A stretch of DNA of 64,000 bases from Symbiodinium natans (lineage: Eukaryota; Sar; Dinophyceae; Suessiales; Symbiodiniaceae). Position numbers and translations under genes: made by a program. Positions 54,931-63,783 of this stretch are shown here, piece after piece (position 1 is the first letter of the stretch; each line of letters opens with the position of its first letter). The DNA lies in assembly GCA_905221605.1 (NCBI GenBank), contig CAJNDS010002302.1:1195463-1259462 (forward strand), read 5' to 3'. The notes under the pieces are model-generated. The model saw only the letters and a program-made list of their open reading frames with translations, did not search any database and was not told the DNA's origin.

Positions 54931-57900
54931 GTCGAAATCCCGAACTTGACCCCAGCCGGAAGATCCGAATAGCCCAACATCAAGTAGCTACCAAGTTGCA
55001 CACTTTGGGCCTATCAAACTTGGCAGTGATTGTATACTTGGAATTCTCTCAAAACGGTGCAGGCTATCGGGGGTCCAAGTTTCGGAAACCTCAACAAAAG
55101 GCGCAAATGTATACCTTGAACCCTGAACCTACACCCCAAACCCATAGTAGGTACATGGACCCTTAGGTATCTGGCCCGCAAGGGGGCAGCGTGGGGCCAA
55201 AGACCCGAAAAGCAAGCACACGGCAGCTCACAAAACTCAAGGACATGCACCCTCCGAACCCCAAAACCCAAAGCATGTATATCGGCTCCCGAGTACCACC
55301 CGAAGGCTCTGAGGACTCTTGCTTTGGGTCCTTCGGGCCCAAAGGCCTTTATATGTGAGGTTTTTGTTGGGCTCTTTTGAGGCTAAGGACATCCACGGGC
55401 CGACGAGTAGAAACTCCTAAACCCTAAACACTAAACCTGAACCCTGAACCCTAAACCCAAAAAACCTAAACCCTGAACCCTAAACCCTAAACCCTGAACC
55501 CCAGGGTGCCCTAAGATTGTTGCCGGGCCACAAGTTCCGAAGAGGTCTGGGACGACTTTGTGGCTCAGCGCGGGCGCCAGGCCTGCCGTTTGGGCTTTGG
55601 GGTCTGGGGTTTCGTTCTCACATGTAAGTACGTATATGTATATATATATATATGTCTGTGTATATCTTTTCTGTACATATGCACAAGTACATACATGTTT
55701 TATCACAAGCAAATATGTGCATATATATATATGCGTATGTATGTATGTATGTATGCATGCATGTATGTATGTGTGCATGTATATATGTATGTATGTACGT
55801 ATGTATGTATGTATGTATGTGTCAATGTATGTGTGCATGTAAATATATATATATATAGAACTGCAGATATACATACATGTGTTCTGTACGTGTGCATGTA
55901 TGTGTAGAATTTCATAGATCTAGACCTACGATAATCTCCACACCCAACAGAATCCTCAACCCTAAACCCCAAACCCTCAACCCTAAACCCTAAACCCTAA
56001 ACCCTAAGCCCTAAGCCCTAAGCCCTAAACCCTAAACCCTAACCCTAAACCCTAAATGCTAAACCCAAAACCCTGACATCCTTTTCCCCTTCCCACCAGA
56101 CCGGATCCCTGGACGACTTCGAGGTGGGTCGAACTATTGGCAAGGCAGCTCCTCCCACCACCTTTGTTGGCGTTTAGGGTTTAGGGTTTAGGGTTTAGGG
56201 TTTGGGGTTTGGGGTTTGGGGTTTGGGGTTTGGGGTTTGGGGTTTGGGGTTTGGGGTTTGGGGTTTGGGGTTCCGCAAGAGCACTCACACTGGTGGCCGA
56301 TGTGCGTGTATTGTGTGGTCCTCTAGGCCATTCTGCATACTTTAGGTGTTCTTATAGAGTTGAGGGCGCGCTCCTCTGTTCAACTCAGGGGTTCCCCTAC
56401 CACCCCCCTCTATACTACCCCCCCCCCCCCCCCGTTCCCCGATAATTAAGGTTGTTTAAGGATATTTAAGCCGAATTAAGATTATTGAAGGGGGGAACCT
56501 AGGGGGGGGGAGTAGAGAGGGGGGTAATTAGTAGGGAAGCCCCTGGTCAAAATTTTTGGGCTGTGGATTGTATGCGTCATTTGGTTTGGGGAGTCAATGG
56601 CAACGCCTGAAATCCCAGTGGTGAGGGTTTGGTTTAGAGGTTTTGTGGACCCTAAACCCTAAACCCTAAACCCTAAACCCTAAACCCTAAACCCTAAACC
56701 CTAAACCCTAAACCCTAAACCCTAAACCTCCCAGACGACTCCAGGGGCGCTACGCACGGGTTCGGCTGGCAGTGCTGAAGCAGCACAAGGACCAAAGTTT
56801 TCCCGGGAACCCTTACTCTGCTTTTTTTGGTTTTAGGGTTTAGGGTTTAGGGTTTAGGGTTTAGGGTTTAGGGTTTAGGGTTTAGGGTTTAGGGTTTAGG
56901 GTTTAGGGTTTAGGGGTTTAGGGGTTTAGGGGTTTAGGGGTTTAGGGTTTAGGGTTTAGGGTGTAGCGTTCAGGGTTTAGGGTTTAGGGCTACAAGGGCC
57001 CAGACTGAGCCCTTGTTTCTTGGGTTTCAGGGTCCCGCACAAGCTTCTTTAAGCCGACAAGGTACCGTACTAATTCCTAGGTTAGTTATCCTAGGTTGCT
57101 CTAGGCTCTAGTTTTGGTTCTTTGTAAGGATTGCGGAAAGTCAGGAAGGTTATCGAATCCTTGAACGGGTCTACATGAACTGGGAGGTTGAAACAAGGTT
57201 TCGGGGGTGTAGCATTTAGGGTTTAGGGTTTGGGGTTTAGGGTTTAGGCCCGAGTACATAACCCCCCGAAACCCTAAACCCTAAACCCTAAACCCTAAGC
57301 CCTAAACCCCCAAAACAAATAGTCTAGAAGCCTCAATTCGACATCAAGAAGGCTAGTTGCCAATCGCTACTAGAGTGCACGCAGCAGACCTTAAGGCCCG
57401 GAACTCCTACATCCTAAACCCTAAACCCTAACCATAAACCCTAAACCCTAAACCCCCAGGCCTTGCTGGCCCAGTGGTACCCTTTATCCTTTTTTGTTTG
57501 GTTCAAGGTTGCCCTGTTCCCAAAGTCGGGTTTAGGGTTTAGGGTTTAGGGTTTAGGGTTTAGGCTTCAGGCTTTAGGCTTTAGGGTTTAGGGTTTAGGG
57601 TCTAGGGTCAATATACTTCGAGGTTCAGGGTACACGTGACCCAAAGTGTTGCTATCGCCATAAACCTCCAAGTAGGGTGGGTTCTTGGTTGCTTGGATGA
57701 TGCAAGGAACGTCCATTACCGTGCTCGTGATTTAGGATGTCGATTTTTGGTTGAGGGCTTAAGGGTTAATGAACGTGAAGATCAAGTTTTGATACGCCTA
57801 TGTCTTTTGTGCACGTTGCGGTCATGTTACAATATCATGAAACCCTACTAGGGTATCTTAGCTTAAGGTCCTCGACAAGCAACCAGAAGCGTGACCTATG

Positions 57901-60900
57901 TTTACTCTTAGAAGGAGGACTTAGGGTTTGTTTAGGGTTGAAGGGTTTAGGGCTCAACGTCCTTTATGTAGGGACTCGTGTAAGCATACTTGTTTTTGGT
58001 GCTTACTCTTTTGCTCTAAAGGTAAGCCTGGCATGTGCCTTGTGCTAGATGCTACCACAAAAGAGGACGCAAAGAGCAAACCCAAAGCCCGTCTTCGCCA
58101 GCGTGTGCCGCAGGAGCTGCCCATTTGCCTCAAGGTGCGGTGTAGGGACTAGTTTAGGGTTTAGGGTTTAGGGTTTAGGGTTTAGGGACTAGTTTTGCGC
58201 GGCCCAGAAGTTCATCATCGATGAGACGACGCTGTTAATGACTTCAGCTTGAGGGTTTAGGGTTTAGGGTTTAGGGTTTAGGGTTTAGGGTTTAGGGTTG
58301 ATAATTTAGGGTTTAGGGTCAAGTTTTGGGAGGTTGAGGTTGAAACCCTAAACCCTAAACCACCTCCGAGGGATGCCTCTGAACACTTTACAGAAAGGAA
58401 GCAAGCCAAGAACAGAGGCATGCTTTAAAGCCCTAAACCCTAAACCCTAAACCCTAAACCCTAAACCCTAAACCCTGTCGCACTTTCCGGGAATGAAGTT
58501 GTACTTTACCGACAAAATCTCGGCCCTTGTTGCGAGGCATTGGCATCAGGGTTTTGGGTTATGGGGACGGTGCCTTGTCCGCTTGTGGAAAAATGGTGCA
58601 AACGCGAAGCCTCTAGTGGCTCCACCCGCGCTTACCTAGGAATATTTTGGGATGTTCCCACCTCATACTAACAGGAATTATAGTACCCAATTTTTTTCCC
58701 TGACTGTTTGTATAAGGGGCAACATCCCAAGGAACATTCCGTAGTGAAGGGATGCTGCAGTCTCTGGGCCGGTGTGCGGGCGCACTGCATGAGTGTGGCT
58801 CACAAGGACTTTCAACATCCCAGCGACCTTGAGAAGGTGTAGAGATTTTTGGGGGTTTGGGGGGTTTGGAGGTTCAGGGTTTAGGGTTACAGGGCTGTTT
58901 CGTAAAGATTTAGGGCAGGGAATCTCAGACAACAAGGTCAATGGGTCCCCCTCCCAAAACCCCCCCCCCCCCCCAATTTTACCCCAAGGAAAACCCCAGA
59001 ATGCACTTTGTGGTACTTTACTGTAACTTTAGATCCTTACCTTTTTTGGGTTTATTGGGTTTCTTATCAAGGCAGCTCAAAGTTTAATTTATAGCTACCC
59101 TCCTGAGTGCAGCCAAGCCCTGCAGGTCCTCAAGAAGAATGAAGTGATCAAGCTGGAGCAGGTAGGTTTAGGGTTCAGGGTTTAGGGTTTAGGGTTGAGG
59201 GTTTAGGGTTTAGGGTTTAGGGTTCAAGGACCTAGTCACTTCCCATCAAAGCACCCCAAAATGGACCTTTAGCCCTGCACTAGGAGGGTTTAGGGTGTAG
59301 GGTTTAAGGGTTTAGGATTGAGGGTTTGGGGAAACTCTATATGAAGCCAGAGCAACCCACCAAGTGCCGCAATTTGTTGCCGGAGTTATCTCTCAAGCGA
59401 GAGCCGCAGCTTATCCCTAAGCTCTCAACTCGATCTATATCCTAAACAGTTAAAGCAACCCTGGATATACCCTGAGGGTCTATGTGCCTATATAGTACAT
59501 ACTTGAGCCCCAAAGGCCACGATATGGGAACCCCCTTGAAGGCCCAAATATACAAGGTACACATGGACCCTTATTGGAAAAAGAGGGCAGATACGCCCAA
59601 CAGTTCACGGACTCAGGTGCTCCGGCTACTTAAACTTAGGGTTTGGGGTTTAGGGTTTAGGGTATAGGTTTTAGGGTTTAGGGTTTAGGGGCCTTAGTAA
59701 CTAGATTTTTCTTTTTGGTGGGGGGGGGGGGGGGGGTGTTGTAGTAGAATTATAGGGGCCATATAAGGGAATATCATTAGTAATTATTCCGACCCCCAAA
59801 TTCTGCTGTACAACAAAAGGATGTGCCACAATATAACACAGAAAGAATACCCACTTGCAAAGTCGGGCTTAGATAGTGACCCTCAACCCTCAAGCCCGAA
59901 AGGACCCATTGAAGGTACGCCGCGCTTCACCGTCCGAGGAAATCTTGAGCTTTGTTTGGGGCGTCCTGGGTTTACGATAAACTAATATTGTTCTGGGTCA
60001 GAGTTTAGGGGTTTAGGGTTTAGGGCTTCGTGTTTACAATTTTGGTTTGACGTCTCTTGCTTGGAGGCTGAGCACGTCATTAACGAGAAGAACGTTCTCA
60101 TGAGCTGGGGCCTGAGTCTAGAGCAAGGGCGCAACTACAAGGAAACATAAGGTCAGGGCGGTTCTCTAAGTCAGGGTCCCTTTGGGGGGGTCCGTTTTAT
60201 AAGGTGCGGACTTTTTTTTGGGAACCCACCCTAAACCCTAAACCCTAAACCCTAAACCCTAAACCCTAAACCCTAAACCCTAAACCCTAAACCCTAAACC
60301 CTAAACCCGAATTGTCAGAACTAAACCTGATTGGTGCCAGGGAGGGGATTTCTTGGTAACCCGGTGGTGCCCCCTTGCCCTTCTTTGGTTCTGGCTTCCC
60401 TTATAAATTGGCCAGGGTTTAGGGTTTAGGGTTTAGGGTTTAGGGATAGGGTTTAGGGTTTGGGGTGGCTGCCTTCATTAACCTTTGGGTGTTTCCGAAA
60501 TTGGGGGGGTGGGGGAGGTTGACGGGTTGACGGTTTTAGGGGTTTAGGGTTTAGGGTTGCTGTCCTTGGCAAGATTTCCCCAAAGGCTCCAAGCAGCCCA
60601 AAGCAGGTAGTATTTCTAGACTCTAGACCGTCAGGTAGGTATCAAATTTGTATACCCTGGAGCTGCGCAGACGTCCCAGCGGGAAGACGCCGAACGCTTC
60701 CCCTCTGAGGGCTATCGCAGTGGATGGCACCAGGCCACCAACAAAAAGTGTACTGGTGCTTGGAGGTTCGGGGTACTTCTAACCCAATTAATTACAAGTG
60801 CAGTTGCATATAACCCAACAAAAGTTTTAGTTAATGTATTATAAGTACCGTTATAATTGGATTACTAAGTACCATGAAGCTTCAAGTACCGTCATTCTCA

Positions 60901-61511
60901 GTGGCCGTGGTGAGATCGGGAAAGCAGAATTGGCAGCAACTACTCCTGTTGCGGTCTGCGGGCGTTACCATTTCAGATGAGTGGATCCGGAACGTGACTC
61001 CCCACCCCCCCCACCCACCCCCCCCCCCCACCCCCCCCCCCCCCCCCCCCCCACCCCCCCCACCCCCCCCCCACCCCCCCCCCCCCCCCCCACCCCCCCC
61101 CCCCCCCCCCACCCCCATTTGCAACTTTTTTGCAGTTCTAAATCATGTAAAACGCTATAGAATGTTGACGGACGCCCAAAATCCACCCCTGTTTCACAAT
61201 TCAGGCCCTTCAAACGGATCAAGATCTTACTCTTGGTCTCGAGTCTGATGATGAAACTCCACACCTTTGACCCTAAACCCTAAACCCTAAACCCTAAACC
61301 TAAACCCTAAACCCTAAATCCTAAACCCTAAACCCTAAACCCTAAACCCTAAACCCTATACCCTATACCCTAAACCCTAAACCCTAAACCCTAAACCCTA
61401 AACCCTAAACCCTAAACCGTAAACCCTAAACCCTAAACCCTAACCCTAAATCCGAGGTTGCACCAGCCCCTTCGCGATCCGAGTGCTGCGCACCTTCGAG
61501 GACACAAAGCA
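54870..61511 (+). CDS. PKA-like AGC protein kinase gene, N-terminal part, split over about 8 exons
   Basis: Six exons at 56100, 56745, 58022, 59126, 60067 and 61467 read in order and in compatible phase as the N-lobe of an AGC kinase of the PKA catalytic-subunit type. Visible are LDDFEVGRTIGK, then the loop GKGRYARV (fits GxGxxxxV), LPICLKVLKKNEVIKLEQ with the beta3 lysine, AEHVINEKNVLMS with the alphaC glutamate, and PFAIRVLRTFEDTK. By family knowledge it would phosphorylate Ser/Thr in basic contexts. Two upstream exons (54870, 55516) are phase-compatible but not conserved. The HRD loop, DFG and activation segment were not found before the window end, so the gene is partial here. Introns are 0.6-1.4 kb and filled with telomere-type repeats and MITE-like elements. 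Whether it binds a regulatory subunit, or is a PKG-type kinase with N-terminal cyclic-nucleotide domains, cannot be seen. Confidence 0.82.
55286..55390. mobile_element. family C element
   Basis: AAGGCTCTGAGGACTCTTGC, GGGCCCAAAGGCC, then GGGCTCTTTTGAGGCTAAGG. Confidence 0.7.
55516..55580 (+). CDS. candidate exon just N-terminal to kinase domain
   Basis: Enters in phase 1 after ctaag and reads through ATSSEEVWDDFVAQRGRQ to a GC-type donor (cag/gcctgc) in phase 0, matching the phase-0 entry of the exon at 56100. No known domain is seen; an acidic then basic linker before the kinase domain is plausible. CCCTAAA-type repeats lie just upstream (about 55410-55500). Confidence 0.42.
55627..55858. 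repeat. GTAT/GTATAT microsatellite
   Basis: About 230 bp of imperfect GTAT tetranucleotides and ATs. Long Met/Tyr/Val frames in it are artefacts. Confidence 0.93.
55966..56072 (-). repeat. CCCTAAA array before kinase exon
   Basis: Mixed CCCTAAA and CCCTAAG units ending about 25 nt before the acceptor of exon 56100. Confidence 0.95.
56100..56144 (+). CDS. kinase exon: start of catalytic domain, first half of Gly-rich loop
   Basis: A pyrimidine-rich acceptor (ccttttccccttcccaccag) is followed by TGSLDDFEVGRTIGK in phase 0. LDDFE-x-x-x-T-x-G is the hallmark beginning of PKA-type catalytic domains. The donor is GC (aag/gcagct), which joins in frame to the next exon to finish the glycine loop. 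A CCCTAAA array ends about 25 nt upstream and a TTTAGGG array starts about 30 nt downstream. Confidence 0.85.
56174..56272 (+). repeat. TTTAGGG then TTTGGGG array after kinase exon
   Basis: Four TTTAGGG units switch to about ten perfect TTTGGGG units, starting 30 nt after the donor of exon 56100. Confidence 0.96.
56648..56728 (-). repeat. CCCTAAA array before kinase exon
   Basis: About 11 perfect units ending 17 nt before exon 56745. Confidence 0.96.
56745..56796 (+). CDS. kinase exon: second half of Gly-rich loop and beta2
   Basis: After the acceptor gactccag it reads GRYARVRLAVLKQHKDQ. Joined to the preceding exon it gives GKGRYARV, a full GxGxxxxV nucleotide-binding loop with Tyr in the usual aromatic position. 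It ends one base into a codon at a GT donor (gttttc). A CCCTAAA array ends 17 nt upstream of the acceptor tract, and TTTAGGG starts about 36 nt downstream. Confidence 0.85.
56833..56990 (+). repeat. TTTAGGG array after kinase exon
   Basis: About 20 units, including four TTTAGGGG 8-mers. Confidence 0.96.
57003..57112. mobile_element. family D element in kinase intron
   Basis: GACTGAGCCCTTGTTTCTTG at left, ATTCCTAGGTTAG and CTCTAGGCTCTAG at right. Confidence 0.6.
58022..58134 (+). CDS. kinase exon: beta2-beta3 insert and beta3 lysine
   Basis: Opens after ctcttttgctctaaag in the phase left by the previous exon and stays open for 37 codons to ELPICLK, where K is the invariant ATP-anchoring lysine, then a GT donor (gtgcgg). 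The first about 26 residues, from KPGMCLVLDATTKEDAKSK on, are Lys/Arg-rich and have no counterpart in ordinary PKA. A shorter exon starting at 58102 after cgccag (RVPQELPICLK) would give normal spacing, so either a beta2-beta3 insertion or an alternative acceptor is present. TTTAGGG repeats follow within 20 nt. Confidence 0.74.
58648..58733. mobile_element. family F element in kinase intron
   Basis: GGGATGTTCCCACCTCATAC at left and GTATAAGGGGCAACATCCC at right. Confidence 0.72.
59010..59119. mobile_element. family H dispersed repeat abutting kinase exon
   Basis: TGGTACTTTACTGTAACTTT to CCTGAGTGCAGCCAAG, ending six bases before the acceptor of exon 59126. Confidence 0.8.
59126..59161 (+). CDS. 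kinase exon: beta3-alphaC linker
   Basis: A 36-nt exon after ccctgcag reads VLKKNEVIKLEQ, matching the PKA segment between the beta3 lysine and helix C (K-V/I-L-x-K-x-x-V-x-K-L-x-Q). The donor gtaggt is embedded in the first TTTAGGG unit, four bases into the intron. A 110-bp dispersed repeat (59010-59119) abuts the acceptor. Confidence 0.87.
59472..59574. mobile_element. family B element in kinase intron
   Basis: CTGAGGGTCTATGTGCCTAT, TATAGTACATACTTG, then GGCCCAAATATACAAGG and TACACATGGACCCTTA inverted. Confidence 0.66.
59690..59802. mobile_element. family G element with expanded G tract
   Basis: GGGGCCTTAGTAACTAGA, then TTTTTCTTTTTGGTGGG expanding to about 17 G, ending GTAATTATTCCGACCCCC. 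Confidence 0.72.
60067..60104 (+). CDS. kinase exon: helix C
   Basis: Reads AEHVINEKNVLMS; E of N-E-K is the helix C glutamate that pairs with the beta3 lysine in AGC kinases (family motif EHxxNEKxIL). The acceptor is cttggag. The 3' boundary is ambiguous by one base (GC donor atga/gctggg or non-canonical). Both choices keep the frame into the exon at 61467. Confidence 0.86.
60228..60309 (-). repeat. CCCTAAA array
   Basis: About 11 perfect units. Confidence 0.96.
60759..60889. mobile_element. family A MITE-like element in kinase intron
   Basis: GCTTGGAGGTTCGGGGTACT at left and AAGTACCATGAAGCTTCAAG at right; about 130 bp. Confidence 0.74.
60999..61117. repeat. C-rich tract in kinase intron
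   Basis: About 120 bp of C with regular A interruptions (CCCCCCCA-like). Confidence 0.93.
61269..61452 (-). repeat. CCCTAAA array before kinase exon
   Basis: About 25 units with small variants, ending just before the acceptor of exon 61467. Confidence 0.96.
61467..61511 (+). CDS. kinase exon: beta4-beta5
   Basis: After the acceptor gttgcaccag it reads PFAIRVLRTFEDTK, equivalent to PFLVKLxxSFxD in PKA, ending in phase 2 at a GT donor (gtgggc). Both flanks carry CCCTAAA repeats here, unlike most exons. The following exon, expected to hold the hinge (LYxVMEY-like), was not found before 64000. Confidence 0.85.
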
Positions 61512-62039
61512 GTGGGCCTGGCCCTAAACCCTAAACCCTAATCCCTAAACCCTAAACCCTGGACCCAACCCCCTGTTTAGGGTTGAGGATTTTTAAGGCT
61601 TAGGGTTCAGGGTTTTATCTTTAGAGTTCCGGGTTTAAGCTTTAGGGTTCAGGGTTTATTTAAGCTTTAGAACCGTTTAGGCTTCAGGGTTCAGGGTCTA
61701 GGGCATAAGGTTCAGGGGAAAAGCTGTAGGGTTCAGGGTTTAAGCTTCAAAGTTTGGGATTTAGGGTGCAGGGTCTAGGCTGTGGGTTTCGGGTTTAGGG
61801 TTTGGGGCTTAGCCTCAACTTTTTACTTATTTGGTTGAAGCCCCCAAATTTAGTAGGATCCCCGTAAGCAGACCCCTAAAACATGGGACCCCCTTTAATT
61901 TTCGGAAACCCCCTTTGCCCAAACAACATTCTCGGGATCCCCGTTTACTTAGATTTATGTAGTCTTACAAAAGGAACATCTACCTAGAATTCAGGCACAT
62001 GTTTTTTGTTGTTAAAGGCGTATTGGTTACAGGTTACTT

Positions 62040-62170
62040 ACACCCTAAACCCTAAACCCTAAACCCTAAACCCTAAACCCTAAACCCTAAACCCTAAACC
62101 CTAAACCCTAAACCCTAAACCCTAAACCCTAAACCCTAAACCCTAAACCCTAAACCCTAAACCCTAAAGC
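62040..62170 (-). repeat. CCCTAAA array, about 18 units
   Basis: Perfect tandem heptamers. Confidence 0.97.
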
Positions 62171-62250
62171 CTAGTCTCTCTAGACTCTAAGCCCCTTCAA
62201 CCTCAAGATTCTCCTAAGATGTCGACAATTTGTGGCCTAAGCCTGCCCGG

Positions 62251-62310
62251 CAGGGTCCATGTACCTCAAGAATATATACTTCGGCCCCCAAGTCCGTATA
62301 CAGGAGGGTT
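62251..62310. mobile_element. family B element, left half
   Basis: CAGGGTCCATGTACCTC then ATATACTTCGGCCCC. Confidence 0.58.
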
Positions 62311-63673
62311 TAGGGTTTTGGAGTTAAGGCCCACATGTTCCTGAGTTGGATACATGGACTAGCAAGCTCTGATCCCATGTTCGGGGTGTAGGGTTTAAGG
62401 GATAATGACAGCGTATGCGGCATTTTCCAGTCCATATGTTCGTCCTAGGCGGGAAAACCCTCTAAGCCCTAAACGCTAATCCCTAAATCCGAAACCCTAA
62501 ACCCCCTAACACCTATAAACCCTACACCTTAAACCCCCCAAACACTTAAACCCTCCGCCTAAAGCCTAAGCAAGGACCTCTGTCACAAGCCGGATACCGG
62601 CAACAAAGAGACAGTCTTAAGCCAGAAGTCTCAAGGGCAAAAGCCAAGAAAAATGGTTTAGGGTCTAGGATTCGGGGTTTAGGGTTTAGGGTTACCCTGG
62701 CCCGAAACCTTCCTAAACCCTGAATGCTGAAGGTGTTCATGTTTTTGGACTCTCACATCATGAGCTGGAACCTTCAGACCCGTCAACCCCAGGGCTTCAG
62801 GGAAACCCCAACCCTCAACCCTCAACCCGGGTTTAGGGTTTTGGTCTCAGGCTTTAGGGTTCAGGGTTTAGGGTCCCAAATCCGGTCGCTGCAGCATTTT
62901 TTTTTTCTGTCTTGTTGCCTTGCTGTTCCGCCAGCAGAGACTCAAGCAAGACAGGTGCGGGGGAGAGGGGGGGGGGGGGGGGGGGGGGGCTGCTTCTAAG
63001 GGTTTAGCTTTGAGGGTGTAGGGTTAGGGTTATACCGCCACCTGACTCAACCCTACTCGAGGGTGTGTACATATATAGAGAGAGAGAGGTCATATAGGAG
63101 AATATGATTAAGGGTCCGTTCCAGTTCTAGTGGTCCTTGTCTCCCTTATAATACTCAGAGGGTCCAAGTACCCTACATCTATACTTTTGGCTTTTGGGTT
63201 CTTTTTTGTTGAGATTTGCAGTGTCGATAGCGCCCCTAAACCCTGAAGGTCTGAAACCCTTAACAAGCGGACCATGGAGCCTGGGTTATGGTTTACAATG
63301 GGGCGGGGGGGGGGGGGGGGGGGGGTTATGGATTCGGTGTTAGGGTCAAGTGTTTTAGGGCTTTGGGGCTTACACTTATTGTGTAAGGATTTGGGTTCTG
63401 GTTTGCTATGGTTCTTGTGTTGTTGGGCTTGGCTAGACGAACTAACCCCACACCTTACACTCAGACAGCAAGCACATCGAAAAATATCCACCCAAAACCC
63501 TCAAGCCCTCGTAATACCCTTTTCTTGCCTTTCTTATAAGGTTACGCTACGTAGATCCGACCCTAAACCCTAAACCCTCCACCCTAAACCCTAAACCCTA
63601 AGTAATTAACCCCAAGCCCACGGCCCTCCCTAAACCCGAGGCCCCACAGCCTAAACCCTAAACCCTAATTACT

Positions 63674-63783
63674 TGGTAGCCCAGTGGTACCCTTTTCCCT
63701 TTTGTGTGTCCAACCAAGGTTCCCTTATAAAGACAACAGCTCAAAGAAGGGCACCCTTATTCTAATCTGGTTACTGAGCTACA
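63674..63783. mobile_element. family D element
   Basis: TTGGTAGCCCAGTGGTACCC at left, AGGGCACCCTTATT and GGTTACTGAGCTAC at right. Confidence 0.65.

Noticed and set aside
54870-55580. Cyclic-nucleotide-binding domain upstream of the kinase (PKG type)
   Set aside because: No phosphate-binding-cassette motif (FGE...RAA) could be found in the upstream exons.
55431-55972. 147-residue Tyr/Ile/His-rich frame and its overlaps
   Set aside because: Translation of a GTAT microsatellite.
59935-59996. Open frame VRRASPSEEILSFVWGVLG in the kinase intron
   Set aside because: It lies between two kinase exons that join perfectly in phase without it.
62724-62999. Next kinase exon (hinge region)
   Set aside because: The frame KVFMFLDSHIMSWN has no hinge or catalytic-loop motif and ends in a G tract.
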